64,000 bases of DNA from the NCBI GenBank assembly GCA_029882975.1, contig JAOUJW010000011.1, positions 62,001-126,000 on the forward strand, read 5' to 3'. The stretch comes from Gammaproteobacteria bacterium (GTDB taxonomy: Bacteria; Pseudomonadota; Gammaproteobacteria; SZUA-152). A program made the position numbers and the translations under genes. The notes under the pieces were generated by a model. That model was given only the letters and a program-made list of their open reading frames with translations. It was not told the DNA's origin and did not search any database. Position 1 is the stretch's first letter; every line of letters starts with the position of its first letter. This document shows positions 55,191-63,961 of the stretch, piece after piece.

Positions 55191-55889
55191 ATGAAAAAAG
55201 CAGAAATAAAAATATTTGCTATGGTAGGGATAGGCTTTGCGTTGGTCGTACTATTCACGGTTTATTTGGAACAGCAAATCGCCGACAAACAACAACAGCG
55301 CCACGCTGCCAAACCGGAGCACGGCGCAGTTCCAGACGGCCCGGCGGTTTGGGTTATTCCCAAAGGGATCATACCCGCTTCTTTACCCGAACCGGAAAGC
55401 CGCGGCGCAACGGTGCTGTTGTTGTATTGTGCTCAGTGCCACGACTTGCCCACACCGGCCATGCATAACCCGGAAGAATGGACGCAAGTACTTCAACGTA
55501 TGGAGAAGCGAATACAGGTACAACGTGGCGGCATGTTGGCGCGCATCCTCATGCCGCCGGAAAACGACTGGAAAGTCTTGCTCTCATACCTGCAACGCTT
55601 CGCTCAAAAACCATTGGAAGGTAACAAGCTCGCCGCCCTGCAACAACAAACCGACTGGAACTCGGCCGAAAGTCAAAGTTTTCAAGCGACCTGTTCCGTG
55701 TGTCACGCCATGCCTGACCCGGAACAACATACGGCACGGGAATGGCCCCGAGTGGTACTGCGCATGAAAAACAATTTGCGCAGTGCCAGGCAGAAAACTC
55801 CGGACGACACTACCACTGAGCGAATCATTGCCTATTTACAACGCCATGCTAAACCTGCTGAACCGGTGACGCCAAGCAAAGGCTCCTGA
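55191..55889 (+). CDS. Membrane-anchored diheme cytochrome c
   Basis: 232 residues. An uncleaved-looking N-terminal anchor (about 8-26) leads to two heme-binding motifs, CAQCH (80-84) and CSVCH (168-172). The regions around them are similar (C..CH..P.P..H...EW..V..RM), so the protein arose by internal duplication. Met in the RM repeats may be the sixth heme ligand. It probably carries electrons in the periplasm. It lies after the secreted Cys-rich gene and before an MFS gene. Confidence 0.87.
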   Translation: MKKAEIKIFAMVGIGFALVVLFTVYLEQQIADKQQQRHAAKPEHGAVPDGPAVWVIPKGIIPASLPEPESRGATVLLLYCAQCHDLPTPAMHNPEEWTQVLQRMEKRIQVQRGGMLARILMPPENDWKVLLSYLQRFAQKPLEGNKLAALQQQTDWNSAESQSFQATCSVCHAMPDPEQHTAREWPRVVLRMKNNLRSARQKTPDDTTTERIIAYLQRHAKPAEPVTPSKGS

Positions 55890-55969
55890 TCGACTCGCGG
55901 TACAAGTTAAGGGTATAGTACGGCACTGGAACGAAACCTCACTTATTCCAAGAACGGACATCGATAACA

Positions 55970-57577
55970 ATGCATAAACTGGCACACTGGTTTGACCGTA
56001 CAGTACTGGAACTGGGTCGGGAGCTGCGCTTATCCTATTTACCGCCTTTAATGGTTTATCTTGCTTATGGCACCTCCACACTCACCGGCATTGTGGGCAC
56101 TTTTTTCGTTAAAGAATATTTGGGTTTGTCGGCAGAATTTCTCGCCGCCCTGGGTTTTTGGGCGGGCATTCCCTGGGCTTTGAAAATGCCCTTAGGACAT
56201 TTAGTCGATTTGATCTGGCGTTATAAGGCCATATTAGTTTACGCAGGGGCCGCACTAATCGCGGCGGGCTTGTTAATTATGATCGGCCTGTTAAGTGACA
56301 AAGAAGCTATGAGTCAGGTCATGTCGCCGGAAACTTGGTATGTGCTCAGCGCCTTATTAATGCCTGTTGGCCTGGTGCTGCAGGACGTGGTGGCCGATGC
56401 CATGACCGTAGAGGCCGTACCGCACTACAACGAAAACGGTGAGGCCTTCAAACCGGAAACCATACGTCTTATGCATACCACTATGCAGACTTTAGGGCGC
56501 GCCGCCATTGTGGGTGGCGGTATTGGTGTGGCTTTGCTCAACGTGGTTTTATTCGATGGTGCCCAATCCCTAAGTGAAGCAGATAAACTCAAAGTCTATA
56601 TCGACATCTACCAGTTGGCTTTGCTGGTCCCCGTCATATCTATTCTTGGTGTAGGCCTGGGCAGTTATTTAAAAATTCGCGAATACCGCCGGTTGCGCCG
56701 TACCGGTTTGGACCGTCATGCCGCCATGCAAGCGGTTCACAACGTGGTACCTAAAACACCGCCCAATTGGTGGATATTGGGGGGCAGCCTGGTTTTTGTG
56801 GTATTTACTCTGGGCTTGGGGCTGACCGAAATTCCCTATAATCAGGAAATTATTTTCGTCGGCTCCATGGCCATCGTCCTTTTTCTGATCAGCAAACTAT
56901 CCAAAGAATTGGATGCCAACGCCCGCAATGTGCTTATCGGCACCGCCATTATCATTTTTGTCTACCGCGCCATGCCCGGCCCCGGCGCCGGTTCGACTTG
57001 GTGGATGATGGACGAACTCAAGTTTGACCAGCAATTTTTTTCCGTATTGTCACTCATTGGAGCCGTTCTGGCTTTGTTTGGCATGTTCATTTTCAGGCGT
57101 TTTATGGCAGAGCGTTCCATTGCCTACATTGTGGTAGTGCTTACCATTGTCAGCACTATTTTAACGCTACCAATCATTGGTATGTATTACGAATTGCACC
57201 TGTGGACAGCGGCTCACACCGGCGGGGTGGTGGATGCACGCTTTATTGCCCTGGTGGATACGGCCTTGGAATCACCCTTGGGACAGGTGGCTATGATTCC
57301 CATGCTAGCCTGGATCGCCAACTCGGCGCCGGCGCATTTAAAAGCCACCTTTTTTGCGGTAATGGCGTCTTTTACCAACTTGGCCCTTTCCGCCTCTCAA
57401 CTGGGAACCAAATATCTAAATCAGATTTATAAGGTCACTCGCGAAGTTAAGGACAAAGGGATACCGCAAGACTATTCCGAGCTGGGCTGGCTTTTGATAA
57501 CCGTTACATTAATAGGGCTATTGTTGCCTGTTTTAGCGGTGCTTGCCGTGAAAAAATCCCGGTTACGCAATGCTTAA
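55970..57577 (+). CDS. MFS-type transporter (folate/biopterin-carrier-like)
   Basis: 535 residues with about 12 membrane segments. N-terminal TM1-TM3 carry YGTSTLTGIVGTFFVKEYLG and WAGIPWALKMPLGHLVD, followed by the cytoplasmic basic loop IWRYKA, a layout close to BT1-type folate-biopterin carriers. A second half-repeat begins near residue 260. The substrate cannot be told. It is probably not cotranscribed with the dsrC-family gene, which has its own promoter. Confidence 0.72.
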   Translation: MHKLAHWFDRTVLELGRELRLSYLPPLMVYLAYGTSTLTGIVGTFFVKEYLGLSAEFLAALGFWAGIPWALKMPLGHLVDLIWRYKAILVYAGAALIAAGLLIMIGLLSDKEAMSQVMSPETWYVLSALLMPVGLVLQDVVADAMTVEAVPHYNENGEAFKPETIRLMHTTMQTLGRAAIVGGGIGVALLNVVLFDGAQSLSEADKLKVYIDIYQLALLVPVISILGVGLGSYLKIREYRRLRRTGLDRHAAMQAVHNVVPKTPPNWWILGGSLVFVVFTLGLGLTEIPYNQEIIFVGSMAIVLFLISKLSKELDANARNVLIGTAIIIFVYRAMPGPGAGSTWWMMDELKFDQQFFSVLSLIGAVLALFGMFIFRRFMAERSIAYIVVVLTIVSTILTLPIIGMYYELHLWTAAHTGGVVDARFIALVDTALESPLGQVAMIPMLAWIANSAPAHLKATFFAVMASFTNLALSASQLGTKYLNQIYKVTREVKDKGIPQDYSELGWLLITVTLIGLLLPVLAVLAVKKSRLRNA

Positions 57578-57629
57578 CCGGAGATTAGTGAATTTGAACA
57601 CGCTTTGTGATGAAAAAGCCACTACACTC

Positions 57630-57659
57630 TTGCTATCGGAGATTAATATCCGATAAAAT
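57630..57659 (+). promoter_or_regulatory. Possible promoter with overlapping inverted repeat, dsrC-like gene
   Basis: TTGCTA (57630-57635) and TAAAAT (57654-57659) with an 18-bp spacer. An inverted repeat TATCGGA/TCCGATA (57634-57640, 57649-57655) lies inside the spacer, a place where a regulator could act. The ATG is at 57713 with AAGGAG upstream. Confidence 0.5.
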
Positions 57660-57712
57660 TACTCAACTTTTATTCCCCCTTTTTTTCAAAGTTTGTAAGG
57701 AGCCCTATTACT

Positions 57713-58048
57713 ATGCAAGCGGAAGTTAACGGCAAGGTCATTCAATTAAGTGAAGCCGGTTGGTTGGAAAACCTAGATGAATGGAGCGAGGATCTGGCTC
57801 ACCAGATCGCCAAGAACGAACAGATCGACGAGTTGACCCCGGAACATTGGGACATTATCAACGTAGCCCGGGAATACTTTCAAGATAACGGTACTGTGGC
57901 CGAACCCCGCGCATTCTCCAAAATTATGAAACAGCGTTTTGGCGCGGATCGCAGCAGTCAGAAATATATTTACTCCTTGTTTCCTACCGGTTTGATTAAA
58001 TGCGCAAACAAAATCGCCGGCCTGCCTCGACCCAAGGGCTGCAGCTGA
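57713..58048 (+). CDS. DsrC/TusE-family sulfur-carrier protein with displaced cysteine
   Basis: 111 residues. The family core is LTPEHWDIINVAREYFQDNG and the C-terminal arm is PTGLIKCANKIAGLPRPKG-C-S. The penultimate Cys110 (CysA), essential in DsrC and TusE, is present. DsrC has a second Cys 11 residues earlier, but here that position is Asn99 and a Cys sits at 97 instead. TusE passes sulfur in tRNA 2-thiouridine synthesis and DsrC takes part in dissimilatory sulfur metabolism. No tusBCD or dsr genes are nearby, so the role is open. Confidence 0.88.
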   Translation: MQAEVNGKVIQLSEAGWLENLDEWSEDLAHQIAKNEQIDELTPEHWDIINVAREYFQDNGTVAEPRAFSKIMKQRFGADRSSQKYIYSLFPTGLIKCANKIAGLPRPKGCS

Positions 58049-58082
58049 AACTGTAGCGGCGGCTTACAAGAACAGGCACAAA

Positions 58083-58112
58083 AAAGGGGGCTTACCGCCC
58101 CCTTCTTTCTAA
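58083..58112. terminator. Bidirectional terminator between the dsrC-like gene and adk
   Basis: The stem AAGGGGGC/GCCCCCTT (58084-58104) with a short loop TTACC is followed by CTTTCT on the plus strand and preceded by A-rich sequence that gives a T-run on the minus strand. It lies between convergent genes. Confidence 0.7.
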
Positions 58113-58127
58113 GCATTAAAAAACCAA

Positions 58128-58775
58128 TTACATACCCAGTTTCGCTTTAATGGCATTGATCACATCGTCACTGGAAGTAGCGTTGACCGTGAGCAACATA
58201 CCTTCACCATCATAAAAACCGATCAAAGGAGCTGTTTTTTCATTGTAGGTTTCCAGACGGTGGCTGATGGCAGCTTCGGTTTCGTCTTCACGTTGAACCA
58301 CCGGACTGCCGCATTTATCACATACACCTTCGGCTTTGGGAGGGTTGCTTTTCACATTGTAAATAGCCTGACAGTCGGCATTGGCGCAGGTACGACGAGT
58401 TGTAAGACGATCCAGGATCACATCGCGTGGCACGTCAATGTTCACCGCCATATCCAATGTAATTCCCACTCTACCCAGTAAATCCTTCAATGCTTCTGCT
58501 TGAGGAATGGTACGGGGAAAACCGTCCAGTAAAAAACCTTTTTGGCAATCGGGTTCCTGCAGGCGTTTTTCCATAATCCCCATAATTAATTCATCCGGTA
58601 CCAAGTCACCGGCTTTCATGAAAGCTTCGGCTTGCTTACCCAGTTCGGAGCCTGCCTGTACGGCACCACGCAAAATGTCACCCGTGGAAATTTGTACAGA
58701 TCCGTCCAAGGCGGTTAACAATTTGGCTACCGTTCCCTTACCGGCGCCGGGTGCGCCTAATAAAATCAACTTCAT
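58128..58775 (-). CDS. adk: Adenylate kinase with zinc-type LID
   Basis: 215 residues with the P-loop GAPGAGKGT (7-15), TGDILR, the FLLDGFPRT motif, and a LID domain with Cys130, 135, 152 and 155 that probably binds zinc, a form common in Gram-positives and in many gammaproteobacteria other than enterics. It interconverts AMP, ADP and ATP. Monocistronic by position. Confidence 0.97.
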   Translation of the reverse strand: MKLILLGAPGAGKGTVAKLLTALDGSVQISTGDILRGAVQAGSELGKQAEAFMKAGDLVPDELIMGIMEKRLQEPDCQKGFLLDGFPRTIPQAEALKDLLGRVGITLDMAVNIDVPRDVILDRLTTRRTCANADCQAIYNVKSNPPKAEGVCDKCGSPVVQREDETEAAISHRLETYNEKTAPLIGFYDGEGMLLTVNATSSDDVINAIKAKLGM

Positions 58776-58906
58776 TTGCTTTTTCTCCTCAGATCCTACT
58801 CGTTGTTATAATCGCTGCGCTAGGCGCATTGTGCACTCTAGCGGCAAGGAGATCAATTTATAAAAATTGTTGGTGCTGGCACAGAAAAAACTAATGAAAT
58901 CCAGTC

Positions 58907-59473
58907 CTATTGATCCGTATAACAATACGACCATTCCACACCGCTGTATTGTTTTAGCTGCGTCAGAAACTGTTCGGTGGGTACCGCTTCCTGCGGATAA
59001 ACACTGTAAATATCTATAAATACTCGCGCCAATGCACCGCGGTGGCGCCACCGCAACTGTGCCGCAGAAACGGTTTGGGAACAGGATTCACACTGAAATG
59101 GTGCGGTATCACCTTGTAAATAGGACTGTATCCGTTCCATGCCCCGGTCCACCCGATGACCGCAATGAGGGCAACGGGGAATCAAACCCTGACTGTGATG
59201 TCGAAACATGAGCGGGGTCTCCAAGTTGCTGAACACCACATGACAAAAATCCAGAGAACCATCCTCTGGTGGTTCAAAAACCAATGAAGGACTGCAGCCC
59301 ATAAAAATGATGCTTTGCAACAAACGCTCACCGCCCCTATAGGCTCGTTTACGCGGCGGCAAAGGGTCGCCGATGAACTGCTCACTCAGCAAGTATTGTT
59401 GCAGAGAGTCCCAAACTTGGAGCTGGAAATCCGCATCCATAGGATACAAAACTAACTTATTAACGGCAGCCAT
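58907..59473 (-). CDS. Hypothetical protein with zinc-ribbon-like CxxC pairs
   Basis: 188 residues. The N-terminal part (YPMDADFQLQVWDSLQQYLL, GERLLQSIIFMG) looks alpha/beta. The middle carries CPHC (near 101-104) and CESC (near 128-131), spaced like a zinc ribbon. A C-terminal segment (GALARVFIDIYSVYPQEAVPT) follows. No family recognised. It diverges from the cytochrome c gene at 59549. Confidence 0.68.
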   Translation of the reverse strand: MAAVNKLVLYPMDADFQLQVWDSLQQYLLSEQFIGDPLPPRKRAYRGGERLLQSIIFMGCSPSLVFEPPEDGSLDFCHVVFSNLETPLMFRHHSQGLIPRCPHCGHRVDRGMERIQSYLQGDTAPFQCESCSQTVSAAQLRWRHRGALARVFIDIYSVYPQEAVPTEQFLTQLKQYSGVEWSYCYTDQ

Positions 59474-59548
59474 AGATTGAAAGAATGTTTTTCACTAAAA
59501 TTGTTTCATCAAACTGAAATAGTTGAGATTCCTACACGAGGAGCAAGC

Positions 59549-59920
59549 ATGAAGAAAGCCTTAGTTTACTATATTTTTCTGATCGGTGGGCTTTTTGTCG
59601 GCCTTAGCCACGCGGCGGAAACCAAAGCCCCCACCGTACCCTTTCAATTTGCCGTGGGCAAAACCAAATTTCAAGAACAATGCTCACTATGCCACGGTAA
59701 ATGGGGTGATGGAAGCAAACACGGTCCACCGCTCATGCATGCTTTCTACAAACCCTCACATCACTCCGATGCCGCTTTTTACCGAGCCGCCCGTAAGGGG
59801 GTAAAAGCTCACCATTGGGAATTCGGCGATATGCCCCCCATACCCAGTGTCACGACTCGTGACATGGAACAGATTATTCAGTTTGTACGGTGGTTACAAA
59901 AAGAAAGAGGAATATTCTAA
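59549..59920 (+). CDS. Monoheme cytochrome c
   Basis: 123 residues from the ATG at 59549, with AGGAG 7 nt upstream. The frame opens at 59477 but has no signal there. A signal peptide (about 1-22) is followed by CSLCH (45-49) and a distal Met in GDMPPIPS (Met95). It is a small periplasmic class I cytochrome c. Its 3' end overlaps the convergent SprT-like gene by 4 bp. Confidence 0.9.
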   Translation: MKKALVYYIFLIGGLFVGLSHAAETKAPTVPFQFAVGKTKFQEQCSLCHGKWGDGSKHGPPLMHAFYKPSHHSDAAFYRAARKGVKAHHWEFGDMPPIPSVTTRDMEQIIQFVRWLQKERGIF

Positions 59921-60447
59921 GCCTGCGTCTGCATCACGGGGGTGAGGTTTTCGCGACAATAACCGCACAGATAGGTCATACCGCGTTGCATGCGATTGTG
60001 GCGAGTCGCAGAAATGGAATGGCTGCGACAAGCGCATCGGTAGTTATATCGCTTTTGCCGCTTGCGCGGCACACCATCAAGTTTATAACTGTGGCAGCGA
60101 GTCACATCGGTCGCACCCAAAGCCTGCATCACTGTGCGCCATTGCCTTCCATGAGGGGCAACACCTTGCTTCCAGATTTGAGCGACGACATGGTGTGCCA
60201 CCTCGTGTACAACCGTACGTTGCAAAAAGGCCTCCCACTGACTCACTGCAATGTAAAGATTGTAGCGAATGGTATGGGAGTCAAATAAATACTGACCCGC
60301 CATGGCACCACGCAAATCGCAGCGAACGGTGATATCGCTGATCGGGTACTCCGGATAGCGCTCACGGGCTAATAGCAAGCACTGTTGCGTTGCCCGCTGT
60401 AAGCCGCTAACTGCAGCTTCAAACGTCGATTCGGACCACTCCACCAA
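59917..60447 (-). CDS. SprT-like zinc metallopeptidase
   Basis: 176 residues with the zinc-peptidase motif HEVAHH (81-86) and a C-terminal zinc-ribbon (CRCAC... YNYRCACRSHS and YLCGYCREN). SprT/SprTN-domain proteins digest or handle DNA-bound proteins. Bacterial members are poorly characterised. It begins 1 bp before the YfaZ-like gene ends, so the pair is cotranscribed. Confidence 0.87.
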   Translation of the reverse strand: MVEWSESTFEAAVSGLQRATQQCLLLARERYPEYPISDITVRCDLRGAMAGQYLFDSHTIRYNLYIAVSQWEAFLQRTVVHEVAHHVVAQIWKQGVAPHGRQWRTVMQALGATDVTRCHSYKLDGVPRKRQKRYNYRCACRSHSISATRHNRMQRGMTYLCGYCRENLTPVMQTQA

Positions 60448-60996
60448 TTAAAACACTCGTTTCAAACCAACATGTAAATCGTCGTCGAGCTCCAACGTAG
60501 GAGCATTCAGCAATTTGATCTGTAAATTGCGATAACCCACATATAAGGAAGTTTTAGCGGATACATAATAATTCAGTCGTATGGCAAACTCGCGATAACC
60601 TGTTGCATCCAGTAGGGAGGTTACCCCGGGTGCATAGTAAAGATGACCGGACATGCCAATATTATGGGTAAAATCCAGTTCTGCCTGCGCCCCCACACCG
60701 ACCGCCAACACATCAAAATTTTGTGGATTGGTATAAATACCGCGAACACCCGCTTTAATCGCCTGATTCAGTGCTGCATTGTATCCCAGTTGCAGTGCGT
60801 AATCCGTCGCCGGTTTTTTGTTTTCGAATACCATCACACCAAAATCCGCGTATTCTTTACGCTTTACCAGATGCACAAATTGCAGTCTGGCCATATCCGC
60901 ATTCACATTCAGATCCAGACTGTCGGCTTGTCCCTGGGTCGAGAAACTCAGCACGAACAGAAAAACCCCTGGAATCAGCAAGGATAGATTTTTCAT
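60448..60996 (-). CDS. YfaZ-like outer membrane protein
   Basis: 182 residues from the ATG at 60996 with AAGGA upstream. A signal peptide (MKNLSLLIPGVFLFVLSFSTQ...) is followed by a beta-barrel-like domain (FVHLVKRKEYADFGVMVFEN, YALQLGYNAALNQ, GMSGHLYYAPGV, TSLYVGYRNLQIKL) ending in Phe (KRVF), as expected for barrel proteins. YfaZ-family function is not known. Confidence 0.83.
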   Translation of the reverse strand: MKNLSLLIPGVFLFVLSFSTQGQADSLDLNVNADMARLQFVHLVKRKEYADFGVMVFENKKPATDYALQLGYNAALNQAIKAGVRGIYTNPQNFDVLAVGVGAQAELDFTHNIGMSGHLYYAPGVTSLLDATGYREFAIRLNYYVSAKTSLYVGYRNLQIKLLNAPTLELDDDLHVGLKRVF

Positions 60997-61096
60997 TGTT
61001 ATTTTCCTTGAAATCGGACTAAGCACCGAAACCGCTCCGGTGCCGGAAATACTGCACTAGAATAGCATTCTACAAAAGCCCCGTAGAAATACAAGC

Positions 61097-62176
61097 TTAA
61101 GATACTGACGTGTGTAAAACCGGTGTTGCCAGAGAGATTCCGCACTCTTTAGAGGTTTGCAGAATGGTTTCCCGCATCCTATAACGAGTTTTTAGCAGTT
61201 GTTTGACTTCCTTGGTGTAGTAGTAAACACACCATTCCACCGCATAGTCGCCCGTGTCCATGACTGCCACTTCAAACGGTAAGCCGGCGTCTACGGCAAT
61301 TTCGGCATCGGCACAGGCTTTTGCATATGCCTTTTCAAACATGGACCTTACCCGAGTTTCATCCATGCTGTAGTCGATTTTGAAATGTAGATTTTCCCTT
61401 AAACCCCGTGCGGATGCGAATTTGGATAGATTGTGAATAGTATGCTCACGCAAACGCGAATTCTTAATCATTATGCGATGGTTGTTCACCAGGTTGAGCA
61501 GTTCCGTATGAAATACCTTGGTTTTGTACACCACGCTAATGGATTTACTGCCTTCATCCAGTTCAATGACATCCCCGACTTCCACCATACCACTATTGAG
61601 AATGATTAACCCGCTAAACATATCCGGCGCCCAAGCACCCTGCGTTAATGCCAGGAACACTCCAATGAAGCCAATCACACCACCGGCTTCCAATAGACTG
61701 TCAAAACCCAGTACTCGAATTACTGAAATCAGGGCGATAATGAAGACAAAAATGCTGGCGAAAATGTTCAACAGACGGGAATTATAAGTCTCCACCACCT
61801 GCCACTGCCCTTCAACTTCCCGTTTTTTGCCATAGCGCCGTCGCACGAAAAAATGCAATAAATGCAGTCCCAGGTAACTGAAATACAATATGACACTAAT
61901 GGTCAGCGCCTGAAAAGCCCAGCCCTTACTGTCCTGCACCATATGCAGATGGTAATAACTAAACAGAAAAATAATCAGCAAATTAAACAGACGAAAAATA
62001 TTCACCCGCCAACGAAACTGAGCATTGTCCGGCGGCTCATGATAAATGGCGCTCATAATACGGCGGGAAAACAACATGAGAAGTACATTGGTGCAAATCA
62101 CCAGCGCATCCGTAAAATCAAACCGGGCAAGAATGTCGCCAACTATATTCCATAGGGCTGTCATAGAACTATCCAT
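61097..62176 (-). CDS. MscS-family mechanosensitive channel
   Basis: 359 residues. Four or five N-terminal membrane segments and the MscS pore helix region (GGVIGFIGVFLALTQGAWAPDMFSG) with the beta domain (VEVGDVIELDEGSKSISVVYKTK) are visible. The C-terminal portion is cytoplasmic. Its pore helix departs from the small-residue pattern of E. coli MscS, so it could be a low-conductance or regulatory member. It should relieve hypo-osmotic stress. Confidence 0.87.
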   Translation of the reverse strand: MDSSMTALWNIVGDILARFDFTDALVICTNVLLMLFSRRIMSAIYHEPPDNAQFRWRVNIFRLFNLLIIFLFSYYHLHMVQDSKGWAFQALTISVILYFSYLGLHLLHFFVRRRYGKKREVEGQWQVVETYNSRLLNIFASIFVFIIALISVIRVLGFDSLLEAGGVIGFIGVFLALTQGAWAPDMFSGLIILNSGMVEVGDVIELDEGSKSISVVYKTKVFHTELLNLVNNHRIMIKNSRLREHTIHNLSKFASARGLRENLHFKIDYSMDETRVRSMFEKAYAKACADAEIAVDAGLPFEVAVMDTGDYAVEWCVYYYTKEVKQLLKTRYRMRETILQTSKECGISLATPVLHTSVS

Positions 62177-62247
62177 GCATCATACTTCTCTTGTATCTTG
62201 TTTTTTATGTTGAGCCTTGAGCGAACGAATCACATCTTAATGTAAAC

Positions 62248-63345
62248 TCACTGTGCAGAACTATCAGACTGTTTATCCGTTTCCTGTTGGGTATTTTCCC
62301 CATGTTTTTTCTTTAAATACTTGGCATAAGCCTCACAAGGATCTTCGCGCTGAGCTCTGGGTGTAAACCAAACATAGTCAAACGGCAAATGTGCTTCACC
62401 CCAACGCTCGCGGTAATAATCCACTGCAAGTTCCCCGTCCGTGACTTCCATAAACGCCAAACTTATAAGTTTTGCATCTCCATGACGTTGCTTTACATAC
62501 ATAGGAATACCCCGATCGGCGCGCACATGTCCGGAACCGGCAATAAGTACTTTTACGCTTTTTGGCTCGTTATCCATTAGGCTGTTGCTCATAAACGCAT
62601 CTTTGACCCGTTGCGCCAAAGTCATCCCGGCAACCATACCATCGTTTGCCATGTTGCAGTGAGATTCGATAATCTCCTGCTTTAAGGACTCTTTTTGCTG
62701 TTCATTAAAGCGGTTGGCATCCATTGTGGTTTTAATCGCCTTGGGAATATGATCTTCGCCTTTCATCACAATTTGTACTATATCTTCTCTGTCCAAATTG
62801 GCCGGATAAATGGGAAACCCCGCTTTGATTACCGCAGCAAATAATTGCTTGTAATAAACATTGTATTTCCAGCCAGTTTTTTCTTTGTTGAGTACGGCCA
62901 ACAGCCCTGTTAGGGAACGACGGCTCTTTTTATCCAGCTGTTGCGCCTGTTTTTCGGTAATCATCTCAAACATAACAGCGGCTTTAGCGCCGCGTTTGCG
63001 TTTGTGAAAATGATTTTGTAATTCTTTTATCACCCAAATTTGATGCTCATGGTGGGACTGGTTATCGTGGGTTTCGCCAAGCAAAATATATTCGCCATCC
63101 AACAACCGCGACAGCAAACTTTGTTTATCCACAAACATTCCAGCCCCGGCATTCCAAATCTTTCCCACCAAAGGATGATCCCGGTGTAACAGCTCCGATG
63201 GATCTGATTTATGCTTTTGTGGTTCACTTGTGGTTTGTGTCCGGCCCGACTCGTCTTTTTGCTGCGCAAAAACCGCCGGCGACAGACCCACCATGAGTGC
63301 AAAACCCAGCCATATCACCCCACTTTTCTGTCGCGTCATCCTCAC
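62248..63345 (-). CDS. ChaN-family (heme-binding uptake) protein
   Basis: 365 residues with a signal peptide (about 1-28). The family signature YILLGETHDNQSHHEHQ appears near residue 88, with VMFEMITEKQ and VKVLIAGSGHVRADRGIPM. ChaN binds heme as a dimer and is linked to iron acquisition. It has no lipobox, so it is probably soluble in the periplasm. It precedes efpL by a 52-bp gap on the same strand. Confidence 0.88.
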   Translation of the reverse strand: MRMTRQKSGVIWLGFALMVGLSPAVFAQQKDESGRTQTTSEPQKHKSDPSELLHRDHPLVGKIWNAGAGMFVDKQSLLSRLLDGEYILLGETHDNQSHHEHQIWVIKELQNHFHKRKRGAKAAVMFEMITEKQAQQLDKKSRRSLTGLLAVLNKEKTGWKYNVYYKQLFAAVIKAGFPIYPANLDREDIVQIVMKGEDHIPKAIKTTMDANRFNEQQKESLKQEIIESHCNMANDGMVAGMTLAQRVKDAFMSNSLMDNEPKSVKVLIAGSGHVRADRGIPMYVKQRHGDAKLISLAFMEVTDGELAVDYYRERWGEAHLPFDYVWFTPRAQREDPCEAYAKYLKKKHGENTQQETDKQSDSSAQ

Positions 63346-63397
63346 TCCCTATAGCCCCGATTGCATGAGTTCTTTAAACATAGCACAGCGAATGCCA

Positions 63398-63961
63398 TCA
63401 AGCTCGGGACATGTATTCTCCCGTATCCGTATTGACTTTGATCGTTTCTCCTGCGTTCAAGTATTCCGGCACCTGAACCACCAAGCCGGTGGTTAAGGTC
63501 GCCGGCTTGGTGCGCGCAGCAGCCGAAGCGCCTTTTATTCCAGGGGCTGTATCTTCGATTTGCAATAACACGGTGGGCGGCAAAACGACACCTAATACCC
63601 GTTCGTCCGCAATCAATACAAACAAACCTTCCATAGCATCCGTCATATACAGCTTTTCTTCTTCGATCATGTCCAGTGGCAACACATGCTGCTCATAGGT
63701 CTCCTGATCCATAAACGTGCAGGCTTCGCTATCGCTAAAGAGCATTTGTACCGGACGACGAATAAACTCCACCGCTTGCACCGTCTCATCTCCTTTCATG
63801 GCAAAGTCGAATTTCTGACCGTTAACCACATTGCGGCCTTTTATTTTATACAAGGTATTACCACTGCGAGACGATGCGGTCTGCACATGGACTTGATTGA
63901 CCATGACATGGTTACCGTCAATATTGATCACCATGCCTTTTTTCAGTTCATTTGCCTTCAT
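63398..63961 (-). CDS. efpL: Elongation factor P-like protein (EfpL/YeiP)
   Basis: 187 residues with three OB-like domains. It begins MKANELKKGMVINIDGNHVM. The tip loop that carries the modified Lys in EF-P reads ASSRSGN, with Arg, the EfpL/YeiP hallmark, and it needs no lysylation. EfpL relieves ribosome stalling at a subset of Pro motifs. The nearby TLYKIKGRNVVNGQKFD fits YeiP rather than EF-P. The upstream promoter lies outside the window. Confidence 0.9.
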   Translation of the reverse strand: MKANELKKGMVINIDGNHVMVNQVHVQTASSRSGNTLYKIKGRNVVNGQKFDFAMKGDETVQAVEFIRRPVQMLFSDSEACTFMDQETYEQHVLPLDMIEEEKLYMTDAMEGLFVLIADERVLGVVLPPTVLLQIEDTAPGIKGASAAARTKPATLTTGLVVQVPEYLNAGETIKVNTDTGEYMSRA

